A stretch of DNA of 64,000 nucleotides from positions 124,001-188,000 of the forward strand of contig CAWCBH010000004.1 in assembly GCA_963793785.1 (NCBI GenBank). Reading direction: 5' to 3'. The translations under genes and the position numbers were made by a program. Under the pieces are notes generated by a model that saw only the letters and a list, made by a program, of their open reading frames with translations, was not told the origin of the DNA and searched no databases. Shown in pieces: positions 7,614 to 16,147 of this stretch. Source of the DNA: CAWCBH01 sp963793785 (GTDB taxonomy: Bacteria; Actinomycetota; Thermoleophilia; Solirubrobacterales; 70-9). Position 1 is the stretch's first letter. The number at the start of each line of letters is the position of its first letter.

Positions 7614-9010
7614 CCTCGCCCCTCGCCGGTCTTGCGGAAGGGGAGGACGTCGCCCCCGTCCCCCTCCGACCGCGGGAGCGACTGAGCGTCTATGTCTGGT
7701 TCCCGCGAGGGAGCGGAAGCCGAGGAGGGGGACGGAATATGTGCCAAGGTCTCGTACAGCGAGACCTGCTCGGCGACCACCTTGCCGATGCGGCGGATTC
7801 CCTCGCGGATGTCGGCCTCGCCGACGCCGGAGAAGTTGAGCCGCATCGAGCTGTGCCCACGACCGTCGACGTAGGCCGCCTGCCCGGGGACGAAGGCGAC
7901 GTTCTCCCGCAGCGCCTTCGCCAGCAGATCGCCGGTGTCGATGTAGTCGGGCAGGGTTGCCCAGACGAACAGCCCCCCGGCCGGTTGCGTCCAGGTGGCT
8001 TGCGGAGGAAAGTGCTTGCTGAGCGATTCGAGCATCACGTCGCGGCGGGCGCGGTAGATCTCGACCAGGCTGGCGACGTAGTCGCGCCAACGGCCCTCGG
8101 CGAAGTATTCGTGGACGAAGTACTGGGTCAGCGTCGAGGTGCAGAGATCGGACGCCTGCTTGCCGAGGACGATCTTCTCCATCACCGGTGGCGGCGCGAC
8201 AGCCCAGCCGAGGCGGATCCCCGGCGAGAGGATCTTCGAGAACGTACCCAGGTAGATGACGTAGTCGCCGCCGTCGAGCTGGTAGAGCGGCGGCAGCGCC
8301 TCGCCTTCGTAGCGGAGCAACCCGTAGGGGTTGTCCTCGACCAGGAGGATCTCGTGCTCGCGAGCAAGCTCGACGAGGCGCCGCCGACGCTCGAAGGAGA
8401 GGGTCACGCCGGCCGGGTTCTGATAGCTCGGCACCGTGTAGACGAACTTCGGCCGCCGGCCTGACTCGGCCAGCGCGGCGAGCACAGACTCCAGCTCGTC
8501 GACCCGCATGCCCTGCTCGTCGCACTCGATCTGAATCACGTCGGCCTGGTAGCTGCAGAAGACCGGCACCGCCCCGGGGTAGGTGGGCGCCTCGCAGATG
8601 ACCGGGTCGCCGGGGTCGATCAATGTCTTCGAGACCAGGTCGATCGCCTGTTGGCCGCCGGTGGTGACGATCACGTCGTCGGGGTCGGGAAGCATCCCCT
8701 CGGCTCCCATCACCTGGAGGATGCAGTCCTTGGTCTCGGCGAATCCCTCCGTCGGCCCGTACTGCAGCGCCTGCGCGGCCGACTCCTGGGCGATCCGGGT
8801 CATCTGGGCGGCGAACGTCTGCGGCGGAAAGGTCGAAGTGTCGGGGAGACCACCGGCCAGCGAGATCACTTCCGGGCGTGCGGTTATCGCCATCAGATCG
8901 CGCATCGCCGAGGAGCGCATGACCTTGGTTCGCTCCGCGAACAGGCCCGCATAGCGCTCGAGATCGCGGGCGCTGGTGTGCGCCCGGCGCCTGTTTGGGG
9001 TCTGGCTCAT
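7610..9010 (-). CDS. PLP-dependent aminotransferase, class I/II fold (2-aminoadipate-type)
   Basis: The 466-residue enzyme has the fold type I aminotransferase pattern. It shows SLAGGLPDTSTFPPQ near the N-terminus, VTTGGQQAIDLVSK, VEDNPYGLLRYEG, the PLP lysine in YLGTFSKILSPGIRLGW, and QPAGGLFVWATLP. The best family match by motif is the LysN/2-aminoadipate and multi-substrate transaminase group. The start is ATG 9010. The last 40 or so residues after LYETLAHI are Ser/Pro/Gly-rich and look like read-through sequence rather than a domain. It precedes and overlaps ddl, so it might supply or recycle amino acids for wall synthesis, but that is inference. Confidence 0.88.
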   Translation of the reverse strand: MSQTPNRRRAHTSARDLERYAGLFAERTKVMRSSAMRDLMAITARPEVISLAGGLPDTSTFPPQTFAAQMTRIAQESAAQALQYGPTEGFAETKDCILQVMGAEGMLPDPDDVIVTTGGQQAIDLVSKTLIDPGDPVICEAPTYPGAVPVFCSYQADVIQIECDEQGMRVDELESVLAALAESGRRPKFVYTVPSYQNPAGVTLSFERRRRLVELAREHEILLVEDNPYGLLRYEGEALPPLYQLDGGDYVIYLGTFSKILSPGIRLGWAVAPPPVMEKIVLGKQASDLCTSTLTQYFVHEYFAEGRWRDYVASLVEIYRARRDVMLESLSKHFPPQATWTQPAGGLFVWATLPDYIDTGDLLAKALRENVAFVPGQAAYVDGRGHSSMRLNFSGVGEADIREGIRRIGKVVAEQVSLYETLAHIPSPSSASAPSREPDIDAQSLPRSEGDGGDVLPFRKTGEGRG

Positions 9011-9028
9011 GTCTCTATTGTGACCCTC

Positions 9029-9457
9029 ATGGACCCGGTATTCGCGGCCTGCCAGGCGCTGGGCATCGGAATCGCGGTTGGCGTGCTCGCGGGAGCCGCC
9101 GGCATGGACGGCCGCGCCCGGACGACGATGACGCTGCTTGCAGCGGCGCTCGGGCTCGTCCTTGGCGCTGTCTCCTCCTCCGCCGAGGAGGAGAGCGTCG
9201 TCGTCGGCGGTCTCGCCGGCCTGCTCGGGGCGGCGCCGGCTGCGGCCGTGATCGCCGACGTCGTCACCGGGGCCCGGCGGCGGGGAGCAGGCGCCTCGGC
9301 CGGCCCGATCCTGGCACTCGCCGCCCTTGCAATCGCCGGGCTGTCGATCCTGCTCCCGCCGCTGGCCCTGGCTGCGGCGCTGGGAGTGCTGTGGCTGGCG
9401 CTCGCGAGGAGGCGGCGCTCGCAGCGCAAGTTCGAGGGTTTGCGCGTCCTGCGGTGA
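9029..9457 (+). CDS. Small integral membrane protein of unknown function
   Basis: The 142-residue protein is almost entirely hydrophobic. It has about five transmembrane segments, including ALGIGIAVGVLAGAAG, LLAAALGLVLGAVSS and ALAAALGVLWLALA, and a basic C-terminus (RRRRSQRKFEGLRV). The start may be ATG 9029 or GTG 9020, both only 10-20 bases from the divergent aminotransferase start. The stop overlaps the next gene as GTGA, so it is the first gene of an operon with a phosphodiesterase, GtrA and a GT-C protein. I recognise no family. Confidence 0.75.
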   Translation: MDPVFAACQALGIGIAVGVLAGAAGMDGRARTTMTLLAAALGLVLGAVSSSAEEESVVVGGLAGLLGAAPAAAVIADVVTGARRRGAGASAGPILALAALAIAGLSILLPPLALAAALGVLWLALARRRRSQRKFEGLRVLR

Positions 9458-11019
9458 GCGCGCCGCGCAAGCTGGTGCTCGCCTACGTCGACTCGCTCCG
9501 GACCGACATGCTGGAGCGGGCCGTCGACGAAGACCGGGCGCCAACCTTCGCGAAGCTCCTCGAGCGGGGCGTGCTGGTCCCCGATTGCGTCTCCAGCTTC
9601 CCCTCCGTGACCCCGGTGGCCTGCGCCGAGATGGTTACCGGCGCGGGTGCCGACGAGCACTGGATCTCGGGCATGAACTGGTACCACCGCCTCGAGCGAC
9701 GCTACGTCGAGTACGGGTCATCTTTCGAGGCGACCCGTGCCTTCGGCGTCTTCAGGGCCCTCTACGACCTCGTCTACAACATGAACCTCTCCCACCTCAG
9801 CCCCCAGGTGGAGACGCTTTTCGAGTCGCTTGACGACGCCGGCCTGCGGACCGCCTGCACCCCCTTCCTCATCTATCGGGGACGCCATCGCCATCAGGTC
9901 TCCCTCGATGGCCTGCTGCGGCGCGCCGTCGACGCCACGCGGCTGAAGTTTCGCCACCACACCTGGGGCCCGGGCGAGCTGTTCTACGGCGAGCTCTACG
10001 CGAGCCGCCCACTGCCCTGCAAGCCGACTTCGATCCCCGGTAGCCGCGACGAGTACTCGGCCTGCTGCTCGTCTGAGCTGGCGGCGTCTGGTCTCTACGA
10101 CTTCCTCCTCTTCTCGCTGCCCGACAACGACCACTACTCGCATCGCCACGGCCCGGAGGCGAGCGTGGAATCGATCGCGAAGGCAGACGCCTGTTTCGGC
10201 CGCCTCGTCGAAGCCGCCGGGGGCCTCGACGGCTTCCTCGCCGATCATGCCCTGATCCTGCTCTCCGACCACGCTCAGACAGCCGTCGAGGACGCGCTGC
10301 CTCTTGCCGAGGCGCTGGCCGACGACTGGACCGTGCTGCAGCCCTCCGACGACCGCCCCGAGGACGCTCAGCTGGCGGTCAGCCCCACCGCGCGAGCCGC
10401 CCACCTCTACCTGCTCGATCCCGACGATCCGATCACCGAGCACGACCGGCTCCGGGACACGGTCGCCGATACCTCCGGGGTCGACCTGATCTGCTGGCTC
10501 GCGGGAGCCGACGGGCGGCCGCTGGAGCGCCCGGCTCCTGGATTCGATCGGCTTGACGGGATCGTGGCGGTCGTGCAGCGAGACGGAGAGCAGCTGCGCT
10601 TTCGGCCCGGCGGCGAGCTGGCCGACCTGCGCGGCGACCGCTGGGAGGTCGCCGGCGACCCGGCCGTCCTCGCGGCCGACGTCGAATCGGGCGTCCTTCG
10701 CAGCGCCGAGTACCCCGACCCCTTGGCCCGCGTCTGGTCGGCGCTCCATTCCCCCCACGCAGGGGATGTGGTCGTCTCCGCTTCGGTGGGCTATGAGTGC
10801 GTCGACTGGGGCGGCTCGGCGCACGTCGGAGGAGGCAGCCACGGCTCCCTGCAACGCGAGGACTCGCTGGGCCCCCTGCTCTTCGTCGGCTGCGGCCCGG
10901 AGTCCCCCGGCGAGCGAGAGCAGTGGAGCCTCCGAGACGTCGCTCCGATCGTCCGCGACCACTTCGGGATCGGCGCTCGCCGACCGTCCGCCCACCCGGC
11001 CGCAGCCGCGGGGGCGTGA
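9454..11019 (+). CDS. Alkaline phosphatase superfamily protein (nucleotide pyrophosphatase/phosphodiesterase type)
   Basis: The 521-residue protein resembles type I phosphodiesterase/nucleotide pyrophosphatase proteins. The metal/nucleophile region is LAYVDSLRTDMLER, with PTFAKLLERGV and the nucleophile-like SSFPSVTPVACAEM. Further metal ligands are seen in SLPDNDHYSHRHG and LILLSDHAQT. No signal peptide is visible, and the enzyme may act in the cytoplasm. GTG 9454 overlaps the upstream stop. The C-terminal part has GSAHVGGGSHGSL, then DSLGPLLFVG, the closing histidine site of the family. Its operon partners (GtrA and a GT-C protein) suggest a role with lipid-linked sugars or phosphoglycolipids; the substrate is unknown. 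Confidence 0.82.
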   Translation: MSAPRKLVLAYVDSLRTDMLERAVDEDRAPTFAKLLERGVLVPDCVSSFPSVTPVACAEMVTGAGADEHWISGMNWYHRLERRYVEYGSSFEATRAFGVFRALYDLVYNMNLSHLSPQVETLFESLDDAGLRTACTPFLIYRGRHRHQVSLDGLLRRAVDATRLKFRHHTWGPGELFYGELYASRPLPCKPTSIPGSRDEYSACCSSELAASGLYDFLLFSLPDNDHYSHRHGPEASVESIAKADACFGRLVEAAGGLDGFLADHALILLSDHAQTAVEDALPLAEALADDWTVLQPSDDRPEDAQLAVSPTARAAHLYLLDPDDPITEHDRLRDTVADTSGVDLICWLAGADGRPLERPAPGFDRLDGIVAVVQRDGEQLRFRPGGELADLRGDRWEVAGDPAVLAADVESGVLRSAEYPDPLARVWSALHSPHAGDVVVSASVGYECVDWGGSAHVGGGSHGSLQREDSLGPLLFVGCGPESPGEREQWSLRDVAPIVRDHFGIGARRPSAHPAAAAGA

Positions 11020-11022
11020 GCG

Positions 11023-11445
11023 ATGTCTCCGGTTGCAACGGCGAAGCGGATCGGAGCCGGCGCCCGCAAGCCCGCCAATTGGGTGCAGCTGCTGCAGTTC
11101 GGCGTCGTCGGCGCCTCGGGGTACGTGATCAACCTCGCCGTCTTCGCCGCGCTTGTCGAAGGGGCGGGCCTGCACCATGCCCTCGGCGCGATCGGCGCCT
11201 TCTGCGTCGCGGTCTCGTCGAACTTCTATTGGAATCGCCACTGGACCTTCAGCGCCGGCCACGGCCACGCCGGCTTTCAGGCGGCGCGTTTCTTCGCGGT
11301 CAGCATCGGTGGGTTGCTGATCAATCTCGCCGTGCTCGAGATCCTCGTCGGCGGCGGTCTCGCCGACGTGCCGGCGCAGGCGATCGCCGTGGCGACTGCG
11401 ATGCCCGCGAACTTCATCGGCAACAAGCTGTGGACGTTTCAATAG
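11023..11445 (+). CDS. GtrA family membrane protein
   Basis: The 140-residue protein has four transmembrane segments and the GtrA signatures LQFGVVGASGYVINLAVF, SNFYWNRHWTF and NFIGNKLWTF. GtrA-like proteins help move lipid-linked sugars (undecaprenyl-phosphate glucose and similar) across the membrane. It follows the phosphodiesterase by three bases, and its end overlaps the next membrane protein by 16 bases. The pairing of GtrA with a GT-C glycosyltransferase supports a polyprenyl-phosphate-sugar system. Confidence 0.9.
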   Translation: MSPVATAKRIGAGARKPANWVQLLQFGVVGASGYVINLAVFAALVEGAGLHHALGAIGAFCVAVSSNFYWNRHWTFSAGHGHAGFQAARFFAVSIGGLLINLAVLEILVGGGLADVPAQAIAVATAMPANFIGNKLWTFQ

Positions 11446-13260
11446 CCGGTCCGGGCGCCAGACGGCGGGGATTCCTCCGCCCTTCGTCGCTGACCCTCCT
11501 ACTCGCCGGGGTCGTCTTGGCCCTCGTCGCGCCGCCCGCCGCCGGCCAAGCCGATCCGATCGTCGGCGAGGACAAGGCGACCCGCGCCGCCGATCGGGAC
11601 CCGAAGGTCGCAGGGCAGCGCAGCCTGCACGGCGATCTCACCTCCAGCGCCGAGCTCGAGGACGGCAACTGGGAGGTGGGCTATTTCGCGGCCGGAGAGC
11701 AGGTCGCTCTGGTCGTCGTCGACGACGTCACCGGCTTGGTCCGCGAATCCTGGACCGGTCACCAGGTCTCCTGGAAGATGGCGCGCGGCTACGAGGGCAC
11801 CTTCGGTCACAAGCTCAACGCCCCCTATGTCTTCCTGCCCCTCTGCGCGCTCTTTCTGCTGGGGCTGGTCGACTGGCGCCGGCCGCGGCGCCTGGCGAAT
11901 CTGGACCTGCTGGCGCTGCTGGCTTTCGGGATCTCGCACTTCTTCTTCAACCGCGCCGAGATCGGCCTCTCGGTGCCGCTCCAATACCCGCCGCTCCTCT
12001 ACCTGCTGGGACGATGTCTTTGGCTCGGGATGCGCGGCCGCGGCATCGGCCTGCGCCCGGTTTGGCCTGCAGCTTGGCTGCTCGTCGCGGCGCTGTTCCT
12101 TGTCGGCTTCCGGGTCGGGCTCAACATCGCCGATGCGGCCGTGATCGACGTCGGCTACGCAAGCGTGGTCGGAGCGGACCGAATCAGCGACGGAGAGCCG
12201 ATCTACGGAGATTTCCCCGACGATGTCTCCCAGGGAGACACCTACGGCCCGGTCAACTACCTCGCCTACGTGCCCTTCGAGCAGATCTGGCCCTGGAGCG
12301 GCAGCTGGGACGAGCTTCAGGCCGGGCACGGCGCGGCGGTGTTCTTCGACCTGGCGACGTTCGCGCTCCTGCTCTTGCTCGGCCTGCGGCTGCGCCCCGG
12401 CCGCGAGGGCCGGATGACGGCAGCGACGCTCGGCTTCGCCTGGGCGGCGTATCCGTACACGACGTTCGTCCTGCAGGCGAACTCCAACGACACCCTCGTC
12501 GCCCTCCTGCTCGTGCTCACACTCCTCCTCATCGCCCGCCCGGCTGCCCGTGGAGCGCTAACGGCATTGGCGACCCTGACGAAGTTCGTCCCGCTCCTCC
12601 TCGCTCCGATGCTGCTCACGTATCGCCCGGGGTCGGAGGGGCCAGGAAGCACGGCAGCGAGGAAAAAGACGGGCAAGGTAGAGGTGTCTCCCGCGGGTGA
12701 CGCCGAATGGGATGGACCGGCCCGAGGAGTGCCTACACCGCAGGGCCGGTGGGCCCCATTCGGCGGCAGGACCCGCGGGCCAATCACGTTTGCGGTGGCA
12801 TTTTTGGGCGTGGCAGCTCGTCATGGCGTGGCCCCTGCTCGAACCCGGCCTGGCCACCTTCTACGACCGCACGATCGCCTATCAGGCCGGCCGCGACTCG
12901 CCGTTCAGCATCTGGGGTCAGGCACCGACGCTGGAGCCTCTGCGGATCGGCCTGCTGGCTGCGACGGGACTGCTCGCCCTCGCTCTCGCCTTCCGCCCTC
13001 GTCGCAAGTCGATCGCCCAGGTGGCGGCGCTGGGAGCGGCGCTGCTGATCGCCGCTCAGCTGGCGGCGCAGCACTGGTTCTATCTCTACATCGTCTGGTT
13101 CTTCCCGCTTGTCGTCGTGGCGCTGGCGGCGATCAGCCCGGCGCCGGCAGCAGGATCTGCTCAATCGTCGTCGCCAGGCCGTTGGCGCCGACGTCGATCG
13201 CAGCCCCCATCACCCAGACGTCATCCTCGGCCGTCTCGAAGCGAACCGGCATCTGCGTGA
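11430..13260 (+). CDS. Polytopic GT-C-like membrane glycosyltransferase with internal palindromic insert and a frameshift
   Basis: GTG 11430 overlaps gtrA. The product has a signal-like helix (TLLLAGVVLALVAPPAAG), an extracellular domain with a PepSY-like stretch (VVVDDVTGLVRESWTGHQVS), and then many membrane helices. A GT-C style loop, EPIYGDFPDDVSQGDTYGP, is followed by NYLAYVPFEQIW. Between LLTYRPG and ITFAVAFLGVAA lies a hydrophilic stretch of about 50 residues, coded largely by a 90-base palindrome (12690-12779). Near 12818-12822 the conserved frame changes, and VMAWPLLEPGLATFYDRT continues one frame over to the end. The end at 13260 overlaps the antisense ymdB-like gene, so the true stop is uncertain. 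Sugar and acceptor are unknown. Confidence 0.75.
12690..12779 (+). repeat. 90-base three-stem palindrome inserted within a membrane protein gene
   Basis: Three perfectly matched arms nest around one centre. CCCGCGGGT (12690-12698) pairs with 12771-12779, CGCCGAATGGG (12701-12711) with 12755-12765, and ACCGGCCC (12716-12723) with 12743-12750. Small asymmetric internal loops separate them, and a 19-base apical loop closes the structure. The frame of the host gene stays open through it. No second copy is visible in this window. It looks like a mobile palindromic element or a structured RNA. Confidence 0.7.
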
Positions 13261-13912
13261 GGAACGACTGCAGCGCCTGCTCGCGCTTGACGCCGATCAC
13301 CCCCGCCCGCGAGCCGGTCATGCCGACGTCGGAGATGTAGGCGGTCCCCCCGGGGAGAACTCGCGCGTCCGCCGTCGGCACGTGCGTATGGGTGCCGAGG
13401 ACGGCTGCCACCCGTCCGTCCAGGTGCCACCCCATCGCGATCTTCTCGCTCGTCACCTCGGCGTGGAAGTCGACGATCACGGCCTCGGCATCCCCAGCGA
13501 GCCGCTCCAGCAGCGTGTCCGCTTCGTGAAACGGCGACTTCGCCGCCTGCAGCTGCACCGCCCCGCTGAGGTTGATCACCCCCAGCCGCCGGCCGTTCTT
13601 CTCGACCACGGTATGGCCCCGTCCGGGGTTGCCGAGCGGGTAGTTCGCGGGACGCACGATCCGTTCCTCGCGGTCGAGGTACTCGTAGGCGTCACGGTGC
13701 CGGTACACGTGGTTGCCGGTCGTGATCACATCGGCGCCGGCGGCGAACAGCTCCTTGCCGGTCTTCTCGGTGATCCCGAGCCCGCCGGCGGAGTTCTCGC
13801 CGTTGACGACGACCAGGTCGGGCCGGTGGCGCTCGCGCAACTCCGGCATCGCAGCCTCGAGGCCTCTGCGGCCAGGACTGCCGACGACGTCGCCGATGAA
13901 GAGGATCTTCAC
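13133..13912 (-). CDS. ymdB: YmdB-family metallophosphoesterase
   Basis: The 259-residue protein matches the TIGR00282/YmdB family, which in Bacillus hydrolyses 2',3'-cyclic nucleotides. Motifs in order are KILFIGDVVGSPGRRGLE (first metal Asp), VVNGENSAGGLGIT, TTGNHVYRHRDAYEYLD, VDFHAEVTSEKIAMGWHLDG, and VLGTHTHVPTADARVLPGG. These supply the Asp, Asn and His ligands of the di-metal site. The start is GTG 13912. A TAGGGT hexamer seven bases upstream suggests a leaderless message. It is convergent with the GT-C gene and divergent from the ABC transporter. Confidence 0.92.
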   Translation of the reverse strand: MKILFIGDVVGSPGRRGLEAAMPELRERHRPDLVVVNGENSAGGLGITEKTGKELFAAGADVITTGNHVYRHRDAYEYLDREERIVRPANYPLGNPGRGHTVVEKNGRRLGVINLSGAVQLQAAKSPFHEADTLLERLAGDAEAVIVDFHAEVTSEKIAMGWHLDGRVAAVLGTHTHVPTADARVLPGGTAYISDVGMTGSRAGVIGVKREQALQSFLTQMPVRFETAEDDVWVMGAAIDVGANGLATTIEQILLPAPG

Positions 13913-13919
13913 CCGGCTG

Positions 13920-13925
13920 ACCCTA
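13920..13925 (-). promoter_or_regulatory. -10 hexamer TAGGGT of the ymdB-like gene, probably leaderless
   Basis: On the minus strand TAGGGT ends seven bases before the GTG start at 13912, the same spacing as before hemB and pyrE. Confidence 0.45.
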
Positions 13926-13963
13926 ACCAGGCCGCCGAGACGTTGCTCTAGCGTTCCCCGGCG

Positions 13964-14713
13964 ATGACGGCGAGCGGGGCAAACGGGCAGGGGCATGCGG
14001 AAACCGCCCTGCAGGCGCGGGCGATCGTCAAGCGCTACGGGCGCCAGGTGGCGCTGCGAGGCGTCGACTTCTCTGCCGGCCCCGGCGAGCTGGTGGCCGT
14101 GATCGGCCCCAACGGGGCCGGCAAGACGACGCTGCTCTCGATTCTCGCCGGGATCGTCGATCCGGACGAGGGTGAGGTCCACCTGCCGCAGGGCGAGGTC
14201 GGATGGGTGCCGCAGCAGGCAGCCCTTTATCGCCGTTTGACGGTGGAGGAGAACCTGCTCCTCTTCGCCCGGCTCGAGGGCCACGACGACCCGCGGGGGA
14301 TGGTCGCCGAGATGCTGGAGCTGAGCGGGCTTGAGGACCGCCGCCACGATCTCGTGGCGCGGCTCTCGGGCGGCAACCAGCAGCGGATCAACATCGCCAT
14401 CGGCCTGCTCTCCCGCCCGGTGGTGCTGTTGCTCGACGAGCCGAGCGTTGGGCTCGACCCGCGCCAGCGCGCCCGCCTGTGGGAGTTCGTCGCCGGACTG
14501 GCGGGCGCGGGGACGACGGTCATCTTCTCGACCCACAACGTCCAGGAGGCCGAGCGCTACGGGCAGCGACTGCTGGTGATCGCCGACGGCGAGCGGCTGC
14601 TCGACGGCTCGCCTGCCGAGCTGCGCGAGGTCGTCGCGACGGAGGCGCCGGAAGCGGCCGAGCAGGATTTCGAGGCTGCCTTCGTCGCCTACCTGCATCA
14701 CCGGGGTCATTGA
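13964..14713 (+). CDS. ABC-2 transporter ATP-binding protein
   Basis: The 249-residue ATPase has all the ABC motifs: Walker A GPNGAGKTT (about residues 48-56), Q-loop WVPQQAALYRRLTVEENL, signature LSGGNQQR, and Walker B VVLLLDEPSVGLDPRQRARL, with the H-loop in STHNVQEAERYG. It closely resembles single-domain exporters of the drug, lipid or polysaccharide group. The permease gene follows 74 bases later, separated by a 21-codon open frame. A TAGCGT hexamer nine bases before the ATG may be the -10 site. Confidence 0.9.
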   Translation: MTASGANGQGHAETALQARAIVKRYGRQVALRGVDFSAGPGELVAVIGPNGAGKTTLLSILAGIVDPDEGEVHLPQGEVGWVPQQAALYRRLTVEENLLLFARLEGHDDPRGMVAEMLELSGLEDRRHDLVARLSGGNQQRINIAIGLLSRPVVLLLDEPSVGLDPRQRARLWEFVAGLAGAGTTVIFSTHNVQEAERYGQRLLVIADGERLLDGSPAELREVVATEAPEAAEQDFEAAFVAYLHHRGH

Positions 14714-14717
14714 GCCG

Positions 14718-14783
14718 ATGCGTAGCGAGCGTCTTGATCTGATTCTTCGCGAGCGGAGCAGCGGCAAGGATCTGGTGCTCTGA
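14718..14783 (+). CDS. Candidate 21-residue peptide between the two ABC transporter genes
   Basis: An ATG frame of 22 codons fills the gap between ATPase and permease. It stops with TGA five bases before the permease ATG. The 12-base context tgagccgatgcg occurs both at its start (14711-14722) and at the permease start (14781-14792), as if the permease start region had been duplicated. The peptide is charged (starts MRSERLDLIL). It may couple translation of the two genes or be a duplication scar. Confidence 0.3.
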   Translation: MRSERLDLILRERSSGKDLVL

Positions 14784-14787
14784 GCCG

Positions 14788-16137
14788 ATGCGCTGGCTGC
14801 TGCTCAAGGACCTGCAGATCCTGCGCCGCTCGCCCTTGCAGGCGGCGCTGCTGGTCGTCTACCCGATCCTGATCGCGGTCCTGGTCGGCTTCGCAGTCTC
14901 GCGGGAGTCCGACAAGCCGCGGGTGGCATTCCTCAACCAGGTCCCCCAGGACACGCCGTTTCAGGTCGGCAACGAGGAGTTCGACGTGATCGGCGCCCGC
15001 AGCGAGCTCTGCGAGCGGATCGATTGCGTGCGGGTGCAGACTCGCGATGAGGCGGAGCGCAAGGTGCGCGAGGGAGACGTGCTCGGCGCCCTGATCCTGC
15101 CCCCGGACCTGGTCGAGAAACTGGAGTCGCTGGGCAGCCTCGACCCCGAGCAGCCGACGGTCGAGGTGATCGTCAACCAGGAGGACCCGGTCCAGCAGCG
15201 GCTGGTCGACGACCGGATCACGACCCTGCTCGCCGAGGCGAATCTGCGTATCGCCCGCGAAGTCGGCCGGGTCGCCAGCGGCTATCTGGACCTGATCCTC
15301 AACGGCGGCGAGCTCGGCTTCCTCGGCACCTCCTTCGACATCCTCGGCCTCACCAACGCCGGCGAGACGCTGCGGGCCGTGCGCCGCCAGGTCCCCCCGG
15401 CCCAGCGCCAGGAGCTCGAGGAGGTGATCCGCTTCGCGGACCTGGCACGCGAGAACCTCGACCTCGCAACGCCGCTGCTGACCTCGATCGCAGAGCCGAT
15501 CAAGGTCGACAAGGAGGTGATCAGCGGTGAGACACCGGCCTTGGACACCTTCGCGATCGCCGTCTCGGCCACCGTGACCCTGATGTTCGTCACGATCCTG
15601 CTCGTCGCCGGATCGCTGGCGCTGGAGCGCGAGGAGAACTCCTACTCGAGGCTGACCCGGGGTCTGGTCGGGCAATCGGCTCTGCTGGCCGAGAAGGTCG
15701 CGCTGGGAGTGGTGGCGGCGCTGGTCGTCACCTTGCTGATGCTCGGCGGGCTGGAGCTTTTCGTCGACCTGCAGTGGGACCGGTTTGCCCTGATCGCCGT
15801 CGCGATCCTGGCCGGCGGCGCCGCCTTCGCCGCCGCGGGCGCGGCGCTGGGCGCCGCAACGCGCGAGGTCCGCGCCGCCTCGCTTCTTGCCTTCATGGTC
15901 TCGTTGCCGCTGGCCTTCCTGTCGCTGGTTCCTCCCGGCACGGTCGGGGCGACGCTGTTCGACGCAATCGAGGTGGTGACCGCGCTGTTCCCGTTCGAGC
16001 CGGCGCTCGACGGGTTCACGGCGGCCCTAGACGAGAGCGGCCCCTCGCTCGCCGGGGCGCTGCTGCACCTTGCCGCGCTCGCCGCCGGCTACGGCCTGCT
16101 GGCGCGTCTCGCATTGCGAAGGTTTGCGGCGATCTAG
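14788..16137 (+). CDS. ABC-2 type transporter permease
   Basis: The 449-residue protein starts MRWLLLKDLQILRRSPLQ with a first membrane helix (ALLVVYPILIAVLVGFAV). A large extracytoplasmic domain of about 220 residues follows, then five or six closely spaced helices from about residue 250, including FAIAVSATVTLMFVTILLVA. This is the topology of ABC2_membrane_3-type exporter permeases such as YhgE/Pip-like and YbhR-like proteins. It pairs with the ATPase just upstream. The stop codon TAG is part of the TAGAAT box that probably drives hemB. Substrate unknown. Confidence 0.85.
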   Translation: MRWLLLKDLQILRRSPLQAALLVVYPILIAVLVGFAVSRESDKPRVAFLNQVPQDTPFQVGNEEFDVIGARSELCERIDCVRVQTRDEAERKVREGDVLGALILPPDLVEKLESLGSLDPEQPTVEVIVNQEDPVQQRLVDDRITTLLAEANLRIAREVGRVASGYLDLILNGGELGFLGTSFDILGLTNAGETLRAVRRQVPPAQRQELEEVIRFADLARENLDLATPLLTSIAEPIKVDKEVISGETPALDTFAIAVSATVTLMFVTILLVAGSLALEREENSYSRLTRGLVGQSALLAEKVALGVVAALVVTLLMLGGLELFVDLQWDRFALIAVAILAGGAAFAAAGAALGAATREVRAASLLAFMVSLPLAFLSLVPPGTVGATLFDAIEVVTALFPFEPALDGFTAALDESGPSLAGALLHLAALAAGYGLLARLALRRFAAI

Positions 16138-16140
16138 AAT
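16135..16140 (+). promoter_or_regulatory. -10 hexamer TAGAAT of hemB, probably leaderless
   Basis: TAGAAT overlaps the permease stop and ends seven bases before the GTG of hemB. This would start the heme/bc operon as a separate transcript with almost no leader. Confidence 0.5.
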
Positions 16141-16147
16141 TCGCCCG

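Noticed and set aside
9718..11442. A 574-codon minus-strand frame
   Set aside because: Antisense to the phosphodiesterase and gtrA; composition is shadow-like.
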